Positions 22,296 to 28,900 of a DNA stretch of 36,558 nt are shown here, piece after piece (position 1 is the first letter of the stretch; the number at the start of each line of letters is the position of its first letter). This DNA comes from Pseudomonadota bacterium (GTDB taxonomy: Bacteria > Pseudomonadota > Alphaproteobacteria > Rhizobiales > Xanthobacteraceae). The notes beneath the pieces were generated by a model. The model saw only the letters and a program-made list of their open reading frames with translations, ran no database searches and was not told the origin of the DNA. Both the position numbers and the translations under genes were made by a program. Location: the NCBI GenBank assembly GCA_023435725.1, contig JAEYRD010000178.1, positions 1-36,558 on the forward strand. The letters run 5' to 3'.

Positions 22296-23057
22296 TCAGG
22301 CCGGAACGTCGGCGAGCTTCTCGATCGCCGATTTGTGGAGGTCGCTCTGCTGCTGGAGCAGGTTGGCGACGGCGGTGTAGCTGCGCATGACCTCGACCAT
22401 GCGGCTCATCTCGCCGACCGCGTTGACGTTCGACTTCTCGATGTAGCCCTGGCGCACGCTGGACTTGGTGTCGGTCTGCAGGGTCGCGGAGCCGGCGCTG
22501 TAGAGGTTGGCACCGAGCTTGATCAGCTTGGCCGGATCGTCGAACGAGGCCATGCGGATCTTGCCTCGGATCGAGTCGGTCTTTGCCGTGCCCTCGAGCA
22601 CCGTGACGGTGCCGTCGGGCGCGACGTTGATGTCGTGGTCAGTCGGTTGGAAGGTGATCGGGCCGGCGGTGCCGAGCACGAGGTTGCCGTCGGAGGTGAC
22701 GAGCTGGCCGGTGCTGTTGAGCGAGAATTTGCCGTCGCGGGTGTAGAGCTCGGCGCCATTGGCCTGTACCGCGAAAAAGGCGTTGCCGTCGATCGCCATG
22801 TCGAGCGGATTGTTGGTCGGCTCCATCGGTCCCTGGCCGACGTCGCGGAAGGTGCCGCGGTCCTGCACATAGGAGACGCGACGGTCGGAGCTGACGAAAT
22901 TGTCCTCGCGCGCGTTCGAGTTGAGGTACTCCTCGAACAGCGAATGGTCGGCCTTGAAGCCGTTGGTATTGGCATTGGCGACGTTGTTGGCGATGACATC
23001 CATCTGCCGTTCCAACGTCATCTGCCGTGACAAGCCGATCAGAAGCGCGTTCTGCAT
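22296..23057 (-). CDS. flgF: Proximal rod protein FlgF
   Basis: 253 residues. It opens MQNALLIGLSRQMTLERQMD with VIANNVANANTNGFKADHSL, the rod signature, and ends in EKSNVNAVGEMSRMVEVMRS, the C-terminal helix. It is distinguished from FlgG by its shorter length and the VSYVQDRGTFRDVGQGPMEP segment. ATG 23057 begins precisely at the conserved rod N-terminus; an upstream in-frame start at 23162 would add an unrelated leader. It is first in the operon, with a sigma-54 element upstream. Confidence 0.95.
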   Translation of the reverse strand: MQNALLIGLSRQMTLERQMDVIANNVANANTNGFKADHSLFEEYLNSNAREDNFVSSDRRVSYVQDRGTFRDVGQGPMEPTNNPLDMAIDGNAFFAVQANGAELYTRDGKFSLNSTGQLVTSDGNLVLGTAGPITFQPTDHDINVAPDGTVTVLEGTAKTDSIRGKIRMASFDDPAKLIKLGANLYSAGSATLQTDTKSSVRQGYIEKSNVNAVGEMSRMVEVMRSYTAVANLLQQQSDLHKSAIEKLADVPA

Positions 23058-23167
23058 CGGAAATCTCCCCTGAGTAAGGCCTGCCGCGTCGCTCTCCCAA
23101 GCGCCTTGGCGGACCCCGTGATCGAGACCGTCGGGTTCTCCCAAACCGCGGGGTCTCGGCACTCTCT

Positions 23168-23185
23168 CAGCGAAAGTCGTGCCAA
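23168..23185 (-). promoter_or_regulatory. Sigma-54 promoter of the flgFGAH operon
   Basis: On the minus strand TTGGCACGACTTTCGCTG: GG at 23183-23182, ten bases, GC at 23171-23170. TTGGCACG is a perfect -24 element. Transcription would start near 23158, giving a leader of about 100 bases. Confidence 0.75.
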
Positions 23186-23246
23186 CGTAAAAAATTATGT
23201 ATTTTCAATGTATTGGAGGTTTTTGGCGGGCGCGGGAAGGCGGCAG

Positions 23247-23320
23247 AAAGGTTCTGTTAGCCATGTTTGCCCGGCAGATTTTTCCTAGCTGAGGCCCAAT
23301 CGAAAGGTTCCGTTAACCAT
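23247..23320 (+). promoter_or_regulatory. Duplicated CtrA half-site element before fliL
   Basis: AAAGGTTCTGTTAGCCAT (23247-23264) and AAAGGTTCCGTTAACCAT (23303-23320) agree at 16 of 18 bases, 56 bases apart. The second contains a perfect TTAACCAT half-site, the first a TTAGCCAT variant. A possible -10 (TAGCGT) lies at 23329. Confidence 0.5.
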
Positions 23321-23440
23321 TATTACCGTAGCGTTTGTGTGCAAGAGGAGCGCGTTGCGCTGGGGCATTTGTATCGCGTCACTGTCTGCCAGGAGGCTTC
23401 GCTCTTTCGCCCCTTATGAGATGAGCGAGCGCTATCGACC

Positions 23441-23941
23441 ATGGCAGAGAATGAAGCGGAAGGCGGCGCAGCCGCCGAAGGCGCGGAAGCCGCTGCCCCG
23501 AAGAGCAAGTTCAAGCTGATCGTGATCATCGTCGGAGCGCTCGTCCTGCTCGGAGGCGGCGCTGCGACCTGGTTCCTGTTGTTCCGTCACGGCGACGAGG
23601 AGCATCATGCCGAGGTGGCGCCCCCGCCGAAGCCGCCGTCCTTCGTCGACGTCCCCGACATCATGGTCAATCTCGCCGGCGCTCCGGGCGAGCGCGTGCA
23701 ATATCTGCGGCTGAAGATCGTGCTGGAACTGAAGGAAGAGAAGCAGATCGAGGCGATCAAGCCGACGATGCCGCGCGTCACCGACATCTTCCAGACCTAT
23801 GTGCGGGAACTGCGCCCCTCCGACCTCAACGGCTCCGCCGGCGTGTTCCGCCTCAAGGAAGAGCTGACCAAGCGCGTCAACGCAGCGGTTGCGCCGATCC
23901 AGGTCAGCGCGGTGCTGTTCAAGGAAGTCGTGATCCAGTGA
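23441..23941 (+). CDS. fliL: Flagellar basal body-associated protein FliL
   Basis: 166 residues. An acidic/Ala-rich cytoplasmic N-terminus is followed by one membrane segment (LIVIIVGALVLLGGGAATWF, about 26-45) and a periplasmic domain with the FliL pattern (VDVPDIMVNLAG, YLRLKIVLELKEEKQIEAIK, LRPSDLNGSAGVFRLKEELT). FliL rings surround the stator units and support torque. It starts a plus-strand operon with fliM, a DUF6468 gene and motE; fliM begins 19 bases later. Confidence 0.95.
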   Translation: MAENEAEGGAAAEGAEAAAPKSKFKLIVIIVGALVLLGGGAATWFLLFRHGDEEHHAEVAPPPKPPSFVDVPDIMVNLAGAPGERVQYLRLKIVLELKEEKQIEAIKPTMPRVTDIFQTYVRELRPSDLNGSAGVFRLKEELTKRVNAAVAPIQVSAVLFKEVVIQ

Positions 23942-23960
23942 GCATGACGGGCTAGGGATC

Positions 23961-25163
23961 ATGGCGGGCACCGACCAAGTCGACCAGGATGCAATTGCCG
24001 CCCAGTGGGAGGCCTCGCTCGATTCCGAGGATCCCGCCGAGGCCGCGAAGGCTGCTGCCCAAAACGAACTATCCGAAACCATGGCCCTGCAATGGGCGGC
24101 CATGGTCGAGGACGGCAGCCGTGATCTTGGCACCGGCAAGAACTCGGGCGAGCGGGTGCTGTCGCAGGAGGAGATCGACAACCTCCTTGGCTTCACGGTC
24201 GGCGACGTCACGATCGACGACCACAGCGGCATTCGCGCGATCATCGATTCGGCGATGGTCTCCTACGAGCGTCTGCCCATGCTCGAGATCGTCTTCGACC
24301 GCCTGGTGCGGTTGCTGACGACCTCCTTGCGCAATTTCACCTCCGACAACGTCGAAGTCTCGCTCGACCGCATCACCTCGGTGCGTTTCGGCGACTACAT
24401 GAACTCGATCCCGCTGCCGGCCGTGCTCTCGGTGTTCAAGGCCGAGGAGTGGGAAAACTTCGGCATGGCGACGGTCGATTCCAGCCTGATCTACTCGATG
24501 ATCGACGTGCTGCTCGGCGGCCGCCGCGGCACGAGCCAGCTCCGCATCGAGGGCCGGCCCTACACCACGATCGAGACCGAGCTGGTCAAGCGGCTGGTCG
24601 AGGTGGTGCTGGCCGACGCCGAGCAGGCGTTCCGGCCGCTGTCGCCGGTGACCTTCACGATCGACCGGCTGGAGACCAATCCGCGTTTCGCCGCGATCAG
24701 TCGTCCGGCCAACGCCGCGATCCTGGTGCGCCTGCGCATCGACATGGAAGATCGCGGCGGCAACATCGAGTTGCTGCTGCCGTATGCGACCATCGAGCCG
24801 ATCCGGGGCGTCCTGCTCCAGATGTTCATGGGCGAAAAGTTCGGCCGCGACACGATCTGGGAGGGCCATTTCGCCACCGAGATCGTGCAGGCCGAGATCG
24901 CCGTCGATGCCGTGCTCTACGAGGCCGATATCCCGCTCAAGCAGCTGATGCGCCTGAAGGTCGGAGACACGCTGCCGCTGGACATGCGCCCGGATGCCAA
25001 CGTCACCGTGCGCTGCGGCGACGTCACCTTGACCGAGGGACGGATGGGCCGGGTCGGCGACCGCGTCGCGATTCGGGTGACGAAACCCTTGCGCAAGCCA
25101 AGTACGACACTTGCGATGTTTGAGAAGGTGGACGAGCAGAACAAGTTGATGGAGGCCCCATGA
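23961..25163 (+). CDS. fliM: Flagellar motor switch protein FliM
   Basis: 400 residues. The CheY-binding motif LSQEEIDNLL sits at about residue 67-76, behind an unusual N-terminal extension of some 65 residues that includes DQDAIAAQWEASLDSEDP. The middle domain (ITSVRFGDYMNSIPLP, MATVDSSLIYSMIDVLLGGR) and the C-terminal SpoA domain (LKVGDTLPLDMRPDANVTVR) are typical. FliM forms the C-ring and switches rotation. It overlaps the next gene by ATGA at 25160-25163. The long N-terminus is seen in alphaproteobacterial FliM, where CheY control differs from that in enterics. Confidence 0.96.
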   Translation: MAGTDQVDQDAIAAQWEASLDSEDPAEAAKAAAQNELSETMALQWAAMVEDGSRDLGTGKNSGERVLSQEEIDNLLGFTVGDVTIDDHSGIRAIIDSAMVSYERLPMLEIVFDRLVRLLTTSLRNFTSDNVEVSLDRITSVRFGDYMNSIPLPAVLSVFKAEEWENFGMATVDSSLIYSMIDVLLGGRRGTSQLRIEGRPYTTIETELVKRLVEVVLADAEQAFRPLSPVTFTIDRLETNPRFAAISRPANAAILVRLRIDMEDRGGNIELLLPYATIEPIRGVLLQMFMGEKFGRDTIWEGHFATEIVQAEIAVDAVLYEADIPLKQLMRLKVGDTLPLDMRPDANVTVRCGDVTLTEGRMGRVGDRVAIRVTKPLRKPSTTLAMFEKVDEQNKLMEAP

Positions 25164-25606
25164 ACCACTCCCTTGGAATGGCGATCGAAACGCTGGTGGC
25201 GATCCTGCTGATGCTCACCATCGGCTACTGCATGTTGCTCAACAAGCGCTTGACCCGGCTCAAGGCGGACGAGCATTCGCTGAAGGCGGTCATCGCCGAG
25301 CTGATCACCGCCACTGAGATCGCCGAACGCGCGATCGGCGGGCTGAAGCTGGCGGTGCGCGACGTCAACGAGAACCTCGGCAGCCAGCTTGCAGCGGCGA
25401 CGCAAATGTCCGACCAGCTCTACAAGCAGCTTGGCGAAGCCGACAACGTGGTGCGGCGCCTGTCCAAGATCGCGATTGCCGCGCGCCCCGTGACCAGTCC
25501 GGAAACGGTTGCGGCGCCAGTGGCCAAGGCGTCGTCCGCGAAGGCGGTGGCGGCTGCGGCCGAAGCGTTCTCCGAGCGCCGACGATCCAACGGTCTTGCC
25601 GCATGA
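25160..25606 (+). CDS. DUF6468 domain protein
   Basis: 148 residues. An N-terminal membrane segment (IETLVAILLMLTIGYCMLL, about 9-27) is followed by a helical, coiled-coil-prone part (LKADEHSLKAVIAELITATE, GLKLAVRDVNENLGSQ) and an Ala-rich tail. This is the small protein found between fliM and motE in many rhizobiales, listed as DUF6468; its function is not known. It starts within the fliM stop (ATGA), so it is made with FliM, and motE follows nine bases later. Its anchor and coiled coil suggest a structural role at the motor, which is inference. Confidence 0.85.
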   Translation: MNHSLGMAIETLVAILLMLTIGYCMLLNKRLTRLKADEHSLKAVIAELITATEIAERAIGGLKLAVRDVNENLGSQLAAATQMSDQLYKQLGEADNVVRRLSKIAIAARPVTSPETVAAPVAKASSAKAVAAAAEAFSERRRSNGLAA

Positions 25607-25615
25607 AGTCAGGGC

Positions 25616-26377
25616 ATGAAGTCCTTTCGTAACATCCGCGTCATTCCGGTCGTCCTGGTTGCCGTCGCAGGCCTCGCCATGCTCAAGGTCGCGGGCCTCG
25701 TGATCAATGGCGGCTATGTGTTCGACTATCAGCCGAGCCAGACCAAGAAATCCTGGGCCCAGGAGAACTTGAACTTCCCGACCGGCCGCGCCGACCCCGA
25801 CATTACCGGCTCGACCGATGGCGCGCCGAAGGAGGCGCCGAAGCCGGCTGCTCCCGAGACCAAGCCCGAGGGCAGCGTGGTCAAGTTGGATGAGGCCCAG
25901 CCGCAGGTCTCGGCCTCGGAGCGCGCGATCCTGGAACGCTTGCAGGCGCGCCGCCAGGAGATCGAGGCCCGCCAGCGCGAGATCGACATCCGCGAAAGCC
26001 TGCTGAAGTCGGCCGAGAAGCGCATCGAGAACAAGGTCGAGGAGATCAAGGCGGTCGAATCCCGCATTTCCACGACCCAGGCCGAGCAGAAGGCCGCCGA
26101 AGCCCAGCGCATGAAGGGCCTCGTGATCATGTATGAGAGCATGAAGCCCAAGGACGCCGCGCGAGTGTTCGACCGGCTCGAAATGGGCGTGTTGATCGAG
26201 ATCGCCTCGCAAATCGCGCCGCGAAAGATGTCGGACATCCTCGGTCTCATGTCGCCCGAGGCTGCCGAGCGGCTGACGGTCGAGATGGCCCGCCGGGCCA
26301 ATGGCGGCGGAGATCAATCGGCCTCGGCCGCCGACCTGCCCAAGATCGACGGCAAGCCGACGCTAAAGCCGAATTGA
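25616..26377 (+). CDS. motE: MotE-family flagellar motor protein
   Basis: 253 residues. An N-terminal membrane segment (VIPVVLVAVAGLAMLKVAGL), a Pro/Ala-rich linker, a coiled coil (ILERLQARRQEIEARQREID ... ENKVEEIKAVESR), then a C-terminal MgtE-N-like domain (VIMYESMKPKDAARVFDRLE, ISQIAPRKMSDIL-type end). MotE in Sinorhizobium is a periplasmic chaperone for MotC; in other rhizobia the homolog is placed in the fliL-fliM operon, as here. It is the last plus-strand gene before an accessory cassette on the other strand. No clear terminator follows. Confidence 0.85.
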   Translation: MKSFRNIRVIPVVLVAVAGLAMLKVAGLVINGGYVFDYQPSQTKKSWAQENLNFPTGRADPDITGSTDGAPKEAPKPAAPETKPEGSVVKLDEAQPQVSASERAILERLQARRQEIEARQREIDIRESLLKSAEKRIENKVEEIKAVESRISTTQAEQKAAEAQRMKGLVIMYESMKPKDAARVFDRLEMGVLIEIASQIAPRKMSDILGLMSPEAAERLTVEMARRANGGGDQSASAADLPKIDGKPTLKPN

Positions 26378-26527
26378 GGACGCATACTCTGGAAGTCCTC
26401 AGTTCGAAGGCATCGGTACGCCGGCATGGCCGGCTCCTGTGAGGCCGGCGATCATTTGGGCCGAGTAAATCAATCCTTCACGGTGAACTTCTGCTCGAAT
26501 TGATCCCTGAAAACCGCATCGCCGCGT

Positions 26528-27157
26528 CTAGGGTTTGACGTAGCTCCAGCCTCGCTCCTGCAGCTCCATGACGCGAATGACGCCGGATTTCACAATCGTT
26601 GCCTGGGGAATCAGGTTGATATCTTTGTTCTCTGCCTTACGCATATTGTCTTGAGTATTGCCGCATGCCTTGAAGGAGATTTCCGGATTGCTCAGAGCGA
26701 GTACCTCGATGCGCGTCTTCACAGGAGAGGTGTCATCGCGCAACATGTGAAGCCCGGGGCCAAAAGCGACGACTTCGATCTCCACTGTTTCACCGAGATC
26801 GCGATAGTATTGGGCGACGTTTGTCGCATTGTTGAGTACGAGATTCATTGTCGCGGGTTCGTTGGAATTGACCTGCAGGATCAGCTGGTGCGGCTTTCTC
26901 GCGATCGCCGCCGGCTTTGTCGCCCGCTCAGCCTTGTGCTCGCGCGCCTGCTTCTGCCGCCTCGATTGCTCCTTGCTGACGTGGTTCGGCTCACTCGTCT
27001 GTGATTTCCCCTGATTGTCCACCTTCGCTTGCGCGGTCGGTGCGATCAAGAGCAGCATAGCCAGGCAGGCGATGGTTGCTGTCGCCAGATTTCCAAGTCT
27101 TTTCTTTCCAAGTCTTATCTTTCCAAGTCCTATCATCTCTTGTTTTCCCTGTTCCAT
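26528..27157 (-). CDS. Exported DsrE-like protein
   Basis: 209 residues. A basic n-region made of three repeats (GLGKI, RLGKK, RLGNL) precedes the hydrophobic core ATATIACLAMLLLIAP and a TAQA cleavage site. A charged linker rich in Lys/Arg/Gln follows. The C-terminal 120 residues match DsrE/DsrF-like proteins: LILQVNSNEPATMNLVLNNA, EVVAFGPGLHML, and ISFKACGNTQDNM with the conserved Cys165, ending in GVIRVMELQERGWSYVKP. Such proteins bind or transfer sulfur or sense thiols; here it would be periplasmic. Last gene of a four-gene minus-strand cassette, four bases after the previous stop. Confidence 0.8.
   Translation of the reverse strand: MEQGKQEMIGLGKIRLGKKRLGNLATATIACLAMLLLIAPTAQAKVDNQGKSQTSEPNHVSKEQSRRQKQAREHKAERATKPAAIARKPHQLILQVNSNEPATMNLVLNNATNVAQYYRDLGETVEIEVVAFGPGLHMLRDDTSPVKTRIEVLALSNPEISFKACGNTQDNMRKAENKDINLIPQATIVKSGVIRVMELQERGWSYVKP
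27090..27134. repeat. 15-bp tandem repeat (three copies)
   Basis: TTTCCAAGTCTTTTC, TTTCCAAGTCTTATC and TTTCCAAGTCCTATC follow one another at 27090, 27105 and 27120. They encode the basic n-region of the DsrE-like signal peptide, so copy change would alter its length by five residues at a time. Confidence 0.88.
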
Positions 27158-27161
27158 GCCA

Positions 27162-27788
27162 TCAGTTCGCGGGCTTGGCGACGGCCTGTGGCCATTTGCA
27201 CGCCGCCGCCAGTTTTTCGCGCACGATCTTCAATCCGCCGAGCAGAAAATGCGCCTCTTGAGATGTGCCGGTCCGGGTGAGAACACGGACAGCGATGCTG
27301 CCCTCCTCGGGCAACGATTGCAGTAAGCCGACGACGTCACGCCGGAGGGCAGCACCGGACCCCAGTGAGGATGCGGTGGCTGCTAGCTGCACCGGCGGAT
27401 CCGCGTTGACGCGGTAGGAGATGGCGTATACCTCGGCGCCGCGCGACAGTGCCGCCCCTGCGAGCGTGAGTTCGGTGCGGCCTTGGCGGCAGTGGATCGT
27501 GAGTTGCATTGCGGCGTCGTCCGTGCCGCGAGAGCGTGTGGTGGCCGTGACGATCGGCGAATAGTCGACGGGGGAAGTGGTCTCGCTGAGGAGCCAATTG
27601 TCAGAAGGTCCTGAGCGACCAAGCGGGGGGATCTTACGTGATTGAACTTCCAAGCATTCCTGCCGGGCAGGTTCCTCCAACGCCGAGCAAGTCCGAAGAT
27701 TTGTCATCGGATCGTTCGTGCCTTGCGCATAGGCGATGCCGCAGGCGAGTTTGAGCGTTGCGGCGAGAGGAAATGCGGCGGTCTTCAT
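27162..27788 (-). CDS. Exported protein, possibly VasI/TagO-like, function unknown
   Basis: 208 residues with a signal peptide (MKTAAFPLAATLKLACGIAYAQG). The mature part has an N-terminal Cys pair (TCSALEEPARQECLEVQSRK) and a beta-rich domain: NWLLSETTSPVDYSPIVTAT, MQLTIHCRQGRTELTLAG and SYRVNADPPVQLAATAS. The W-x-x-S-x-x-x-S-P-x-D-x-S-P pattern and following strands resemble the type VI-associated VasI/TagO family, but no other T6SS gene is present, so only a shared fold is suggested. Its ATG overlaps the stop of the TAXI gene (ATGA), so they are cotranslated; the DsrE-like gene follows. Confidence 0.6.
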   Translation of the reverse strand: MKTAAFPLAATLKLACGIAYAQGTNDPMTNLRTCSALEEPARQECLEVQSRKIPPLGRSGPSDNWLLSETTSPVDYSPIVTATTRSRGTDDAAMQLTIHCRQGRTELTLAGAALSRGAEVYAISYRVNADPPVQLAATASSLGSGAALRRDVVGLLQSLPEEGSIAVRVLTRTGTSQEAHFLLGGLKIVREKLAAACKWPQAVAKPAN

Positions 27789-28828
27789 GGAGACGCCTGT
27801 GCGCTGCGCGCCTTGCGATCCAACCATTCCTGCGCGGCCTGAAAACGGGTCAATCCGGGAACGGTCGCGGCCAGATTGATCGACTTCCATTTCGAGTCAA
27901 AGCCTGGCGCCTGCAGACGATCGATCCTGGAAAAGAGGTAGTCGACGAAGCGCGCAACGCGTTGATAGCGGTTCGACCGCGGCGGCCAATTGAATGCGAC
28001 AAGCGCGGTTGGTACCGCGATGGTCGATACACGTTCGCCCTGCTTGATCAGATTCGGATACTCATTTGTCTCCAGCGTCGCAGGCAGGTAGTAGTCCTCG
28101 AACTTGCTGTCGTAATTGACCGGGAGAAATTTGAATCCGGGGTCCCAGCGGCCGCGCACGAAGGCGTCAACGGGCTTTGACGTGATGAACACCACGGCCG
28201 CCGTTTCGCCTTTGCGCAGCTGTTCCAGCGCGACCTGATGGGGGATGAATGTCTGCTCGACCTGGACGCCAAGACGGCTGAATATCAGGGGGCCCGAATA
28301 GGCCGCTGCGGTGCCCTGCGTGTTGAAGTTCACTTTCTTGCCGGCGAGATCCTGCAAGCTGGCAATTTCCGGTCGGACGAAAATATGCAGCTCGGATGGG
28401 AAGAGATTGAGAAGGTAAGTGATGTGGCTGCGAATTTGCGGCACCTGGATTTTGTATTCTTCCAGCGCATCGGAATTGATGATCGCCGTATCGACGCCGC
28501 GCAGATAGAGCAGCGAATTCAGATTCTCGGTGGCTCCCCGGGTGACGATCGGTATCAGATGCATGTTGGCCCCGTCGTCGACGACGCGGGCCATTTCCGC
28601 GGCCAGACGGATCGGCGCTCCCTCCAGCAAGCCGCCGGCGAGCCCAACGGTCCAGGCGTTCATCCGATCTTTTTCCGTCTGCTGGGGGAAGGGGGCTCGA
28701 GCAACTTTTGCGTTACCCTTGGCGGGTTGCTTGGTCTCTGCTTCCAGACCGGATGGAGGAAGCATCATGGCGAGGATGGCTAGCGTGGCGAGCAGCGGCA
28801 ACAAGCGTGGTCTTGGCAGCGTATTCAT
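27785..28828 (-). CDS. TAXI-family TRAP solute-binding protein (orphan)
   Basis: 347 residues with a signal peptide (LLPLLATLAILAMMLPPSGLEAE). The mature protein matches TAXI-type receptors: WTVGLAGGLLEGAPIRLAAE, a strand IPIVTRGATENLNSLLYLRG, VDTAIINSDALEEY, LHIFVRPEIASLQDLAGKKV and VNFNTQGTAAAYSGPLIFSR. These bind carboxylates such as glutamate for TRAP import. No DctQM-like membrane subunit is encoded nearby, so it may sense or buffer a ligand, or serve a distant transporter. It is second in the four-gene cassette, 72 bases after the coiled-coil gene. A second start at 28885 would extend past the signal peptide and is unlikely. Confidence 0.85.
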   Translation of the reverse strand: MNTLPRPRLLPLLATLAILAMMLPPSGLEAETKQPAKGNAKVARAPFPQQTEKDRMNAWTVGLAGGLLEGAPIRLAAEMARVVDDGANMHLIPIVTRGATENLNSLLYLRGVDTAIINSDALEEYKIQVPQIRSHITYLLNLFPSELHIFVRPEIASLQDLAGKKVNFNTQGTAAAYSGPLIFSRLGVQVEQTFIPHQVALEQLRKGETAAVVFITSKPVDAFVRGRWDPGFKFLPVNYDSKFEDYYLPATLETNEYPNLIKQGERVSTIAVPTALVAFNWPPRSNRYQRVARFVDYLFSRIDRLQAPGFDSKWKSINLAATVPGLTRFQAAQEWLDRKARSAQASP

Positions 28829-28900
28829 GTCACCCCCTTGAATTGCCGATAGGCCTTCTTCAGTCCGCGCATCAGGTGAACGCAACGACTCTATCGCTTT

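Larger units (their letters stand above)
23058..23440. other. flgF-fliL intergenic region (divergent promoters)
   Basis: 383 bases without a gene. It contains a sigma-54 element for flgF (23168-23185, minus), an AT-rich patch around 23186-23225, and two near-identical CtrA half-site elements at 23247 and 23303 for fliL. Confidence 0.6.

Noticed and set aside
24917..26317. 466-codon minus-strand open frame under fliM, DUF6468 and motE
   Set aside because: It spans three well-supported plus-strand genes and has no recognisable sequence.
26400..26460. GCCGGC-type hairpin after motE
   Set aside because: Several alternative pairings and no T-run. I could not support a terminator.
27162..27788. 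Type VI secretion component
   Set aside because: Only a general VasI/TagO-like pattern is present. No other T6SS gene lies in the window.
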